From NCBI RefSeq assembly GCF_019145475.1, contig NZ_JAHTKI010000038.1, positions 1 to 53,646 on the forward strand: a DNA stretch of 53,646 nt, read 5' to 3'. This document shows positions 1 through 6,742 of this stretch, one piece after another; the stretch's first letter is position 1; each line of letters starts with the position of its first letter. The translations under genes and the position numbers were made by a program. The stretch comes from Pseudomonas botevensis (GTDB lineage Bacteria > Pseudomonadota > Gammaproteobacteria > Pseudomonadales > Pseudomonadaceae). The notes below the pieces were generated by a model. It ran no database searches. It saw only the letters and a list, made by a program, of their open reading frames with translations, and was not told where the DNA came from.

Positions 1-12
1 TGGTGTTGCCAT
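1..12 (-). CDS. 5' end of a minus-strand gene, cut by the window edge
   Basis: Reading leftward there is an ATG at 12-10 followed by codons for A, T and P, preceded at a normal distance by a good ribosome-binding site (AAGGAG on the minus strand, about 22-27). Only four residues are visible, so the product cannot be named. In P. aeruginosa the gene beside rlmJ is, as I recall, an acyl-CoA dehydrogenase, but nothing here tests that. Confidence 0.45.
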
Positions 13-179
13 GGGGTGCTCTCCTTGCGGAATAAAGTTAAGGGCCCGGAGGCGATATCGCCCGGTGGGTGCCTGACGGTTATCAAGGAGCGTGCCAGTC
101 AATTAAATAGCCTTGCAAAACAGCTCGTTGAGCGTTTTGTCGTAGGATTTTTGCGATTTGGCTGTAGGAAAAGCCTCTG

Positions 180-225
180 AAGTGCGCAAGAAGTTGCGCA
201 GTACTGCGCAACTTCTTGCGCACTT
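180..225. promoter_or_regulatory. 46-bp perfect palindrome made of two operator-like sites
   Basis: Positions 180-225 form an uninterrupted perfect palindrome centred between 202 and 203. Inside it are two 18-bp palindromes of form TGCGCAA-N4-TTGCGCA, at 183-200 (spacer GAAG) and 205-222 (spacer CTTC), starting exactly 22 bp apart, about two helical turns. There is no U-tract, so a terminator is less likely than a regulator-binding site or a cruciform. The bound protein is unknown. Confidence 0.6.
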
Positions 226-287
226 GGCTGGAGGCCACGTGGTACATGGGCTCCAGCGGTTTTTAGGGATGTTTTATTACGTGCAAC

Positions 288-305
288 TGCGCAACTTCTT
301 GCGCA
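288..305. promoter_or_regulatory. Third copy of the TGCGCAA-N4-TTGCGCA palindrome
   Basis: Identical in sequence to the copy at 205-222 and starting 83 bp after it, close to eight helical turns. Same-face spacing of three copies suggests cooperative binding by a dimeric regulator that controls the left-edge gene, rlmJ, or both. Confidence 0.55.
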
Positions 306-423
306 CTGCTGTTCCAGGGCAGCGAAACGCTGAAAGCAATAGGGGCGACGCATCCACTCAGCCGCCAACCCCTGACTTGCCGCCCGGTAAAAGATAAACT
401 TTGCGGCCCTCGCAGGAGCAGCC

Positions 424-1260
424 ATGAATTATCGTCACGCCTTCCATGCCGGCAATCACGCCGATGTGTTCAAACACCTGACCTTGACCCGCCTTATCGC
501 CCTGATGGCGCGCAAGGAACAGCCGTTTGCCTATCTCGACAGCCATGCCGGCATCGGTCTGTACGACTTGCAGGGCGATCAGGCCAACCGCACCGGCGAG
601 TACCTGGAAGGCATCGCGCGGTTGTGGGATCAACCGGACCTGCCGGCGCTGACCGCCGATTACATGAAGGTGCTGCACGAGATGAACCCGGATGGCCAGT
701 TGCGCTACTACCCGGGCTCGCCCGAGCTGGCGCGGCGTCTGACCCGTTCGCAGGATCGCGTGTTGCTCAACGAGAAACACCCGGAAGACGGCGTGCTGCT
801 CAAGGACAACATGAAGGGCGACCGCCGCGTTGCGGTGCACCTGGGTGAGGGTTGGCATGTGGCGCGGGCGCTGCTGCCGGTGGCCGAGAAGCGCGCGGTG
901 ATGCTGATCGACCCGCCGTTCGAGAAGCTCGACGAGATGCAGCGTTGCGCGGCGTCGCTGAAAGAGGCGATCGCGCGGATGCGCCAGACCGTGGCGGCGA
1001 TCTGGTATCCGGTCAAGGACCAGCGCGCGCTGCGTCGCTTCTATCAGGATCTGGCCGGCACCGGCGCGCCGAAACTGCTGCGGGTGGAGCTGCTGGTGCA
1101 TCCGCTGGATACGCCGAACAGCCTGAACGGCTCCGGGCTGGCGATCGCCAATCCGCCGTGGGGGCTGGAGGAAGAATTGCGTGAGCTGCTGCCGTGGCTG
1201 TCCAAGAAGCTTGGGCAGACCCAGGGTGGGTGGCAGATGGATTGGTTGATTGCCGAGTAG
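424..1260 (+). CDS. rlmJ: 23S rRNA (adenine(2030)-N6)-methyltransferase RlmJ
   Basis: RlmJ uses S-adenosylmethionine to methylate N6 of A2030 in 23S rRNA. The 278-residue protein starts MNYRHAFHAGNHADVFKH, the strongly conserved family N-terminus. The SAM-binding motif I region (DSHAGIGLYDL) is at about 39-49 and the catalytic motif IV, DPPF, at 163-166, as in N6-adenine methyltransferases. A late NPPWGL segment at the C-terminus also matches the family, and the length is normal. It stands alone, convergent with msrA, with a hairpin just downstream. The palindromes upstream may regulate it, although rlmJ is usually regarded as housekeeping. Confidence 0.95.
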   Translation: MNYRHAFHAGNHADVFKHLTLTRLIALMARKEQPFAYLDSHAGIGLYDLQGDQANRTGEYLEGIARLWDQPDLPALTADYMKVLHEMNPDGQLRYYPGSPELARRLTRSQDRVLLNEKHPEDGVLLKDNMKGDRRVAVHLGEGWHVARALLPVAEKRAVMLIDPPFEKLDEMQRCAASLKEAIARMRQTVAAIWYPVKDQRALRRFYQDLAGTGAPKLLRVELLVHPLDTPNSLNGSGLAIANPPWGLEEELRELLPWLSKKLGQTQGGWQMDWLIAE

Positions 1261-1287
1261 CAGCGACAAGCTGCGAGCATATTGATG

Positions 1288-1320
1288 TGATCGTTCCCAC
1301 GCAGGGTGTGGGAACGATCA
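1288..1320. terminator. Hairpin between convergent rlmJ and msrA
   Basis: A perfect 13-bp stem (TGATCGTTCCCAC, 1288-1300; its complement 1308-1320) encloses a 7-base loop. There is no long U-tract on either side. It sits between two converging genes, so it may work as a bidirectional 3'-end structure. The sequence resembles a short inverted repeat widespread in fluorescent pseudomonads; a related structure is at 39494-39526. Confidence 0.65.
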
Positions 1321-1329
1321 GGTGTCGGC

Positions 1330-1995
1330 TTAGTTGCCCGCCAGGCTCGGCGGCATGCACACGCCGGTGCCGCCAATCCCGCAGTAGCCTTCCGGGTTTT
1401 TCGCCAGGTATTGCTGGTGATAAGCCTCGGCGAAGTACACGGTCGGGGCCTGTTCGATCTCGGTGGTGATTTCCCCCAGGCCAGCCTTGTTCAGTTCGGC
1501 CTGATAGGTTTCCTTGCTCTTGAGCGCCGCGTCCAGTTGTTCCGGGGTGGTGGCGTAGATCACCGAGCGGTACTGGGTGCCGATGTCATTGCCCTGGCGC
1601 ATGCCCTGCGTCGGGTTGTGCAGTTCCCAGAACATGGCCAGCAACTCTTCGTATTTGACTTTGGCCTTGTCGAACACCACCAGCACCACTTCCGAATGGC
1701 CGGTCAGGCCCGAGCAGACTTCTTCGTAGGTCGGGTTCGGCGTGAAGCCGCCGGCATAGCCGACCACGGTGCTGACCACGCCTTCACGCTGCCAGAAACG
1801 GCGCTCCGCCCCCCAGAAGCAACCGAGGCCGAAGATCGCGAAGTCGACGTCTTCGAAGAACGGGCCGAGCAGCGGAGTCTCTTCGAACACGAAGTGTTTT
1901 TCCGGCAGGGTCATCGGAGTTTCGCGGCCAGGCAGGGCTTGTTCTTTAGTGGGTAGCACGTTTTTGTTCACCAGAATTTCCGAGCGCAGAACCAT
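1330..1995 (-). CDS. msrA: Peptide methionine-S-sulfoxide reductase MsrA
   Basis: MsrA repairs oxidised protein by reducing methionine S-sulfoxide, using thioredoxin as final reductant. The 221-residue protein has the catalytic GCFWG motif with Cys59, and two C-terminal cysteines (about 205 and 213, in the tail YCGIGGTGVCMPP) matching the resolving cysteines of the E. coli-type enzyme. The N-terminal extension of about 50 residues before the catalytic core is normal for that type. The ATG at 1995-1993 follows an AGAGGA ribosome-binding site at good spacing. It lies downstream of dipA on the same strand with a gap of about 120 bases, so it may have its own promoter. Confidence 0.95.
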   Translation of the reverse strand: MVLRSEILVNKNVLPTKEQALPGRETPMTLPEKHFVFEETPLLGPFFEDVDFAIFGLGCFWGAERRFWQREGVVSTVVGYAGGFTPNPTYEEVCSGLTGHSEVVLVVFDKAKVKYEELLAMFWELHNPTQGMRQGNDIGTQYRSVIYATTPEQLDAALKSKETYQAELNKAGLGEITTEIEQAPTVYFAEAYHQQYLAKNPEGYCGIGGTGVCMPPSLAGN

Positions 1996-2099
1996 GATCG
2001 TTCCTCTCAGTCAGGATGGGATGTAAATCAACAGACAGCCAGTGTGCCCAATGATGCCAAGTTAATCACTAGCCAAAATGTGGGGGTACTGGCCGGCTT

Positions 2100-2116
2100 C
2101 CACAAGGGGCTTGTGG
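2100..2116 (-). terminator. Small hairpin after dipA
   Basis: CCACAAG (2100-2106), a three-base loop and CTTGTGG (2110-2116) form a 7-bp stem immediately past the dipA stop codon at 2120-2118. No T-run follows on the minus strand, so it is at best a weak terminator or an mRNA 3'-end stabiliser. Confidence 0.35.
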
Positions 2117-2117
2117 T

Positions 2118-4814
2118 TTACAGCGACAACGGGCCGCGCGGGTAGCGCTTGAGGGTGGGAATCAGTTCGGCGCCGGGGATCGGCCGGTCGAACAGGTAGC
2201 CCTGGCCGACGTCGCAGCGGTGGCGGCGCAGGAAGGCCAGTTGCTCGGCGGTTTCGATGCCTTCGGCCACGACCTTCAGCTTCAGGTTGTGGGCCATGGC
2301 GATCACTGCCGAGGTGATTTCCATGTCGTCCTGGTTGTCCGGGATTTCGTGGATGAAGCTGCGATCGATCTTGATGATGTCGATCGGGAATTTTTTCAGG
2401 TAGCTGAGCGACGAGTAACCGGTGCCGAAGTCGTCCATCGCCAGGGTCAGGCCCAGACGCTTGAGCTGATCGAGCTGCAAGTGGGTGTCTTCGGTGGCCT
2501 CCAGCAGCAGGCCTTCGGTTAGCTCCAGCTCCAGCAGATTGGCCGGCAACGCTTCTTCCTTGAGGATATTGGCGATGGAGGCGACCAGATCCGGGTCGGA
2601 GAACTGCTTGGGTGACAGGTTGATCGCCACTTGCAGATTGCCCATGCCGGCGGCGGTCAGGGCTTTGCTCATGCGGCAGGCCTGGCGCGCAATCCACTTG
2701 CCGATCGGGATGATCAGGCCGGTTTCCTCGGCGACGCTGATGAACTGGTCCGGGCGGATCATGCCGCGTTCCGGGTGGTTCCAGCGCAACAGCGCTTCCA
2801 TGCCCAGCAAGCGACCGCTGCGCAGGCACAGCTTGGGCTGATAGAACACGTCCAGCTCGTTCTGGGTCAGGGCGCGGCGCAGGTTGTTTTCGACGAACAG
2901 CTTGTAACTGGCCTCGGCGTTCAGCGCTTCGGTGAACACCTGCACTTGATGTTTGCCGTTGGCCTTGGCCTTGTGCAGCGCCAGGCCGGCGTTGCGCATC
3001 AGGGTCTGCGGATCACGGCCGTGCAGCGGCGCACAGGCCAGGCCCACGGAGCCGGTGACGCTGATCAGCTGGTTATCGACGAACATCGGTTTGTCGAGAG
3101 TCATCAGCAACTGGCTGGCGATCTGCTGGCCGGCTTCGAGGTCGGTGTCGTCCAGCAGCACGGCGAATTCGTTACTGGCGAAGCGGGCGAGGCTGCCGCT
3201 CGGGCTGAGGCTGTTGCGCAGGCGTCGGGCCAGGCTGATCAACAGTTTGTCGCCGGTCTGGTGGCCGAGGCTGTCGTTGATCCGCTTGAAATTGTCGATA
3301 TCCACCAGCAGCAGGCTGATCGGGGTATCGCTATCTCGGGCGAAGCGTTCATCCAGATTGCGGATGAACGCAGGGCGGTTGCCGAGGTTGGTCAGGTTGT
3401 CGGTGTAGGCCAGGCGCTCGATGCGCTGCTGCGCCAGTTTGGTCTGGGTGATGTCTTCGTAGATGCCGATGTAGTGCGTCAGCTCGCGGTTGTCGCCGTA
3501 GACCTTGGAGATCGACAACTGGCCCCAGTAGGGTTCGAGGTTCTTGCGGCGGCTCTTGAATTCGCCCTGCCAGCTGTTGCTCTTGGCCAGCGCCGAGGGC
3601 GCGTCGAACAGCAATTCGCTGAGGTTCTCCAGGGCCGGCAGTTCCGACAGGCGCTGGCCGTGGACTTCCTCGGTGCTGTACTGAGTGATCGCGGTGAAGC
3701 TCGGGTTGACGTACTCGACCACGCCGTCGCAGTTGACCAGCAGAAAGGCGTTGGCGCTTTGCTCGACCGCGCGCTGGAACAGGTGCAGGGCGCTGGTGGC
3801 GGTGCGGCGGTTGTGATTGTTGATGACCTGCGCGAACTGGTCGGCCAGTTCACCGGCAAAGGCGATTTCGTCGGACTGCCAGGCGCGGGTGACGCCGGTC
3901 TGTTCCAGACACAGCACGCCGACCACCTGGCCGTCGACGCGGATGCTGGCGTCGAGCATGGCGTTGACATCGCGCGGGCGCAGGGCTTCGGCCATCTCGC
4001 GGGTGCGCGGGTCGCGCATGGCGTTGTGGGCGTCGATGGCACGGCTGCTGTGCAGGGCTTCCATGTAGTCGGGGAAGCTGCTGACGTCGATCACGTCCGG
4101 CAGGATGTATTCCTGGGTCGCGCGGTGATAGGCGGAAATCGGCACCAGTTGCTGGCCTTCGAGGTTCCACAGGCTGGCGCAGTCGATCTCATAGATGTCG
4201 CAGGCGCAGCGGGTAATCAGTTCGGCGGCTTCCTGCAGCGAGTTATGGCTGCTGTAGCGCTGGCGGGCCAGTAGCAGGATCAGGTCCTGCTGGGCGCGCA
4301 CCCGCTCCAGATGCTGGAGTTGTTCCTGCTGGGCGCGCTGATTGAGTTCAAGGGCGATTTGCAGGCGGGAGTTCTGGGTTTCGAGGTCGAGGGACGACAG
4401 CGATGGCGCTTCGGCGAACACGTTGTCGACCGCCAGCAGATAACCGCGCAGCAGGTGACGATTGTGTTGTTTATAGGCTTCGCCCAGTTCCAGGATGCTC
4501 AACACGCCGGCAGCGGTGTGCAGCGTGTAGCGCACCAGATAATGGGGGCTGTCGCTCAGTTGCTGCTGGATCGTGTCATGCAACTGATAACGCGCTTCCG
4601 GCTCCATCAGGCTGGCGTAGGGCGAGCCGACCAGGGCGCAGAGTTCGACGGCCGGCTGGCCGAACTGGCGTTCGCAGTTGGGATCGAGAAACAGCATCGC
4701 CCAACTGGCTTCATTCAAGCGCTCGAAACGCAGCATGCCGAGCCGCGAGGGCACAGGCAACTGCGTCACTACCTCGGCCGCCATACGGCTGGCGGCATCG
4801 GGTTGGCTCTTCAT
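2118..4814 (-). CDS. dipA: c-di-GMP phosphodiesterase DipA (GAF-PAS-GGDEF-EAL)
   Basis: An 898-residue signalling protein predicted to hydrolyse cyclic di-GMP; its P. aeruginosa homologue DipA promotes biofilm dispersion. Domain order as read: N-terminal sensory region, GAF-like domain (about 200-340), PAS domain with PAC (about 345-470), GGDEF domain (about 475-630), EAL domain (about 645-890). The GGDEF signature is degenerate, reading ASNEF at about 545-549, so cyclase activity is unlikely. The EAL motif is intact (MEALLRW, about 670) and DDFGTGYSSL is present. The frame stays open upstream to 4928, but I choose ATG 4814-4812 (MKSQPDAASRM) because it gives the length and N-terminus I recall for PA5017. 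The ribosome-binding site there is weak. Confidence 0.9.
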   Translation of the reverse strand: MKSQPDAASRMAAEVVTQLPVPSRLGMLRFERLNEASWAMLFLDPNCERQFGQPAVELCALVGSPYASLMEPEARYQLHDTIQQQLSDSPHYLVRYTLHTAAGVLSILELGEAYKQHNRHLLRGYLLAVDNVFAEAPSLSSLDLETQNSRLQIALELNQRAQQEQLQHLERVRAQQDLILLLARQRYSSHNSLQEAAELITRCACDIYEIDCASLWNLEGQQLVPISAYHRATQEYILPDVIDVSSFPDYMEALHSSRAIDAHNAMRDPRTREMAEALRPRDVNAMLDASIRVDGQVVGVLCLEQTGVTRAWQSDEIAFAGELADQFAQVINNHNRRTATSALHLFQRAVEQSANAFLLVNCDGVVEYVNPSFTAITQYSTEEVHGQRLSELPALENLSELLFDAPSALAKSNSWQGEFKSRRKNLEPYWGQLSISKVYGDNRELTHYIGIYEDITQTKLAQQRIERLAYTDNLTNLGNRPAFIRNLDERFARDSDTPISLLLVDIDNFKRINDSLGHQTGDKLLISLARRLRNSLSPSGSLARFASNEFAVLLDDTDLEAGQQIASQLLMTLDKPMFVDNQLISVTGSVGLACAPLHGRDPQTLMRNAGLALHKAKANGKHQVQVFTEALNAEASYKLFVENNLRRALTQNELDVFYQPKLCLRSGRLLGMEALLRWNHPERGMIRPDQFISVAEETGLIIPIGKWIARQACRMSKALTAAGMGNLQVAINLSPKQFSDPDLVASIANILKEEALPANLLELELTEGLLLEATEDTHLQLDQLKRLGLTLAMDDFGTGYSSLSYLKKFPIDIIKIDRSFIHEIPDNQDDMEITSAVIAMAHNLKLKVVAEGIETAEQLAFLRRHRCDVGQGYLFDRPIPGAELIPTLKRYPRGPLSL

Positions 4815-5067
4815 GAAGGGAACTCGCTTGGAAATATGCTGAACGCGCCGGGCTCTCGCCCTCTTTACTGTTGCCTGCGGCAAGGTTGCATCATTGCGGC
4901 ACCGACTGACAAGAGACATGAAGGCCAAGTGCTATAAGAATATGTCGGCTGCTTTCCACATTTCTCCAGCGCGGGCTTGAAAAGAGCTCAGGATCGCCGT
5001 CTGCGGCTGTTTCTACAGGAAATGTAAACGTTTGTAGGCGCCACCGAAGACCGCGATTTTTTCTGTT
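4815..5067. other. Intergenic region upstream of dipA
   Basis: These 253 bases should hold the dipA promoter and the 3' end of the PhoD-like transcript. I see no convincing promoter hexamer pair, U-tract terminator or small gene. Confidence 0.4.
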
Positions 5068-6465
5068 TCAGCGCAGTTTCAGACTGACCGATTGCAGGGG
5101 TTTGCCATCCCGGTCGTGATAGGTGATTAAAATTTGACCAGCATCGACCCGCACATGGGCGAAGTTGTCCTCACTGATGACCTCGCTGGTGAGCTCATGC
5201 CGATAATCACCGCTGGTCGTTTGCGCCAACGGCTGGTCGAGCATGAAGCTGGATGCCTTGGCATAGGGCAACAACGCGCTGTTGTGCAGCGGTGACGAGA
5301 CGAGGGTGTGGACTTCGAAGTCCGGGTCGTCGCTGTGCGTCAGGCGCGCCGTGAGCGAGCCATGCACGTCGCCGGAGACAAACACGACGTTGCTGATCCT
5401 GTGCGTGCGAATCAGCTCCAGCAGCCGCAGGCGCTGTTCCGGGAAGGCTTTCCAGGCATCGTCGCCCTGGGTTTTGCGATCCGGATAGAACATCACGCTG
5501 GTGACCACGAATTTGACCCGTGCCTGACTGTCGATCAGCCAGTCGCACAAGGCTTGCTCCTGCTGTTCATCGAGAATGCGCCGGTCGCTGGCCGACAAGC
5601 TGCGCCGGGTGCGGCTGTCGGTGACAAACCATTCAATATCGCCGTCGCTGAATTGATACCAGTAGTGTTTCAGCGATGAGCGATCAACTTGTCCGTTAGT
5701 TGTCAGCGAATACGCTGGACTGTGACTGGCTTGATATAACTCATAGGCGGCCATGGCATTTCGATATAAGTGCTCGTCCGCCTCTATGGCATTGGCCGGC
5801 CAGTTATCTTCGATTTCATGGTCGTCGAGAATCATGTAAGTCGAAGTGCCGGACATCAACCGTCGAATATTCGGTTGCGAGAATGCCGTGCGGTACTTCT
5901 TGAGAATGTCCTGATATTCGCGATCCGGGGCAATCACATTCAAATCGTCGACGTAGATTTGATCGCCGGTCATGACCGTGGCGCTGACTGGCGGTTGTGC
6001 GCCTTCGATCAACTGATTGATCGAGGCGAAAATCCGGTCGCTACGCTGGGGCAGTTCGGCGATGCCGGCGGTCAGGCGAAGGTAGCGGCACGAGCCGACG
6101 ATGTAGGCCCGTGGCTGCAAGGCCCGGCTGGCACGGGTGCGCAGGCGATGGATGTCCCGTGGCCATTGCAGCGGCAACTCCGCCACGCTTTCCTCGGTGT
6201 GTACCGGGCTCATCGGGCTGAAGCAGCCGGTCTGATATTCATACTCGGTGTCGGCGCTCAAGTGGTCGAGGACGAATACATGTGACATGTCGCGCGATGC
6301 GCCCAGTCGGGCAAAGAGGGCTTTCGACCAGACTTGTGTGTCGGCAAGGCGATAACGAATTGCGGCAAATACCGTTGCGTTGTCCTGAAGTTCTCCACGG
6401 ATGAATATCCTGGTCTGGTTAGTTGTGGTGTGGCCAATGATCGGGCCGACAGTAGGGTTCAGCAT
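5068..6465 (-). CDS. PhoD-family metallophosphatase
   Basis: A 465-residue protein of the PhoD-like (alkaline phosphatase D) family, binuclear metal-dependent phosphomonoesterases or phosphodiesterases. Metal-binding motifs are visible in order: GSCRY (about 123), MTGDQIYVDD (about 165), MILDDHEIEDNW (about 210) and VSGDVHGS (about 364). The N-terminus (MLNPTVGPIIGHTTTNQ) enters a PhoD N-terminal-like beta domain directly. I see no Tat or Sec signal peptide, so it is probably cytoplasmic, unlike classical secreted PhoD. The substrate is unknown. It is monocistronic on the minus strand between dipA and aceF, and I do not recall it at this site in PAO1, so it may be an accessory insertion. No obvious Pho box precedes it. 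Confidence 0.85.
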   Translation of the reverse strand: MLNPTVGPIIGHTTTNQTRIFIRGELQDNATVFAAIRYRLADTQVWSKALFARLGASRDMSHVFVLDHLSADTEYEYQTGCFSPMSPVHTEESVAELPLQWPRDIHRLRTRASRALQPRAYIVGSCRYLRLTAGIAELPQRSDRIFASINQLIEGAQPPVSATVMTGDQIYVDDLNVIAPDREYQDILKKYRTAFSQPNIRRLMSGTSTYMILDDHEIEDNWPANAIEADEHLYRNAMAAYELYQASHSPAYSLTTNGQVDRSSLKHYWYQFSDGDIEWFVTDSRTRRSLSASDRRILDEQQEQALCDWLIDSQARVKFVVTSVMFYPDRKTQGDDAWKAFPEQRLRLLELIRTHRISNVVFVSGDVHGSLTARLTHSDDPDFEVHTLVSSPLHNSALLPYAKASSFMLDQPLAQTTSGDYRHELTSEVISEDNFAHVRVDAGQILITYHDRDGKPLQSVSLKLR

Positions 6466-6466
6466 G

Positions 6467-6482
6467 TTCGAATCCGTTCGAA
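6467..6482. promoter_or_regulatory. Twin TTCGAA sites over the PhoD-like start
   Basis: Two TTCGAA hexamers (6467-6472 and 6477-6482), each a palindrome, sit exactly 10 bp apart just upstream of the PhoD-like ATG and overlap its ribosome-binding region. One-turn spacing suggests a possible operator, but this could be chance. Confidence 0.3.
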
Positions 6483-6511
6483 TAAGTGTTGATTGATAGG
6501 CAGGTTGTTGA

Positions 6512-6530
6512 AAGTTATTGGCGATAACTT
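6512..6530. promoter_or_regulatory. Inverted repeat AAGTTAT-N5-ATAACTT
   Basis: A perfect 7-bp inverted repeat with a 5-base spacer, about 47 bp upstream of the PhoD-like start codon. It is AT-rich against a GC-rich background and placed where an operator for this gene would be expected. Confidence 0.4.
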
Positions 6531-6644
6531 TGTTGTGCCAAGGTTAGTTGCTGGTTAATAAAAAACATTGGCGTGAAGTGGACCAGAGTCGTGGCTGATA
6601 TCGGCATCCTTTGTGGGAAAAGTGCGAACCAGTGGTTTTTCAGG

Positions 6645-6671
6645 CAAAAAAAGCCCCGTCAATTGACGGGG
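6645..6671 (-). terminator. Rho-independent terminator of aceEF
   Basis: An 18-base perfect palindrome (CCCCGTCAATTGACGGGG, 6654-6671) is followed on the minus strand by a run of seven T residues. Two more hairpins lie between it and aceF (6681-6695, GAGCG/CGCTC, and 6711-6737). Together they form a strong 3' end for the aceE-aceF transcript. Confidence 0.85.
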
Positions 6672-6710
6672 TTGAGGTACGAGCGTGTGGCGCTCGAAAA
6701 CGTAGAGCCA

Positions 6711-6737
6711 TCGGGCCCTCCGTTGCCGGAGGGCCGA
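6711..6737 (-). terminator. GC-rich hairpin immediately after aceF
   Basis: GGCCCTCCG (6714-6722) pairs with CGGAGGGCC (6727-6735) around a TTGC loop, only six bases beyond the aceF stop codon. There is no U-tract, so it probably stabilises the mRNA 3' end or assists the terminator further on. Confidence 0.5.
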
Positions 6738-6742
6738 GTGGT

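Larger units (their letters stand above)
13..423. other. Intergenic control region between divergent genes
   Basis: No convincing gene lies in these 411 bases. The region separates the minus-strand start at the left edge from rlmJ on the plus strand. It carries three copies of an 18-bp palindrome (listed separately). Short open frames crossing it run through the palindromes and have no family resemblance or ribosome-binding site, so I treat them as chance. I do not see a clear -35/-10 pair. Confidence 0.6.

Noticed and set aside
180..305. Repeated palindromes considered as a CRISPR array
   Set aside because: Only three copies, unequal spacing, no uniform spacers and no cas genes.
158..397. 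Short plus-strand open frame of 79 codons and an overlapping minus-strand frame (99-425) before rlmJ
   Set aside because: They run through the palindromes, lack ribosome-binding sites and show no family-like sequence.
2631..4274. 547-codon plus-strand frame opposite dipA
   Set aside because: Antisense shadow; the minus strand encodes recognisable GGDEF and EAL domains.
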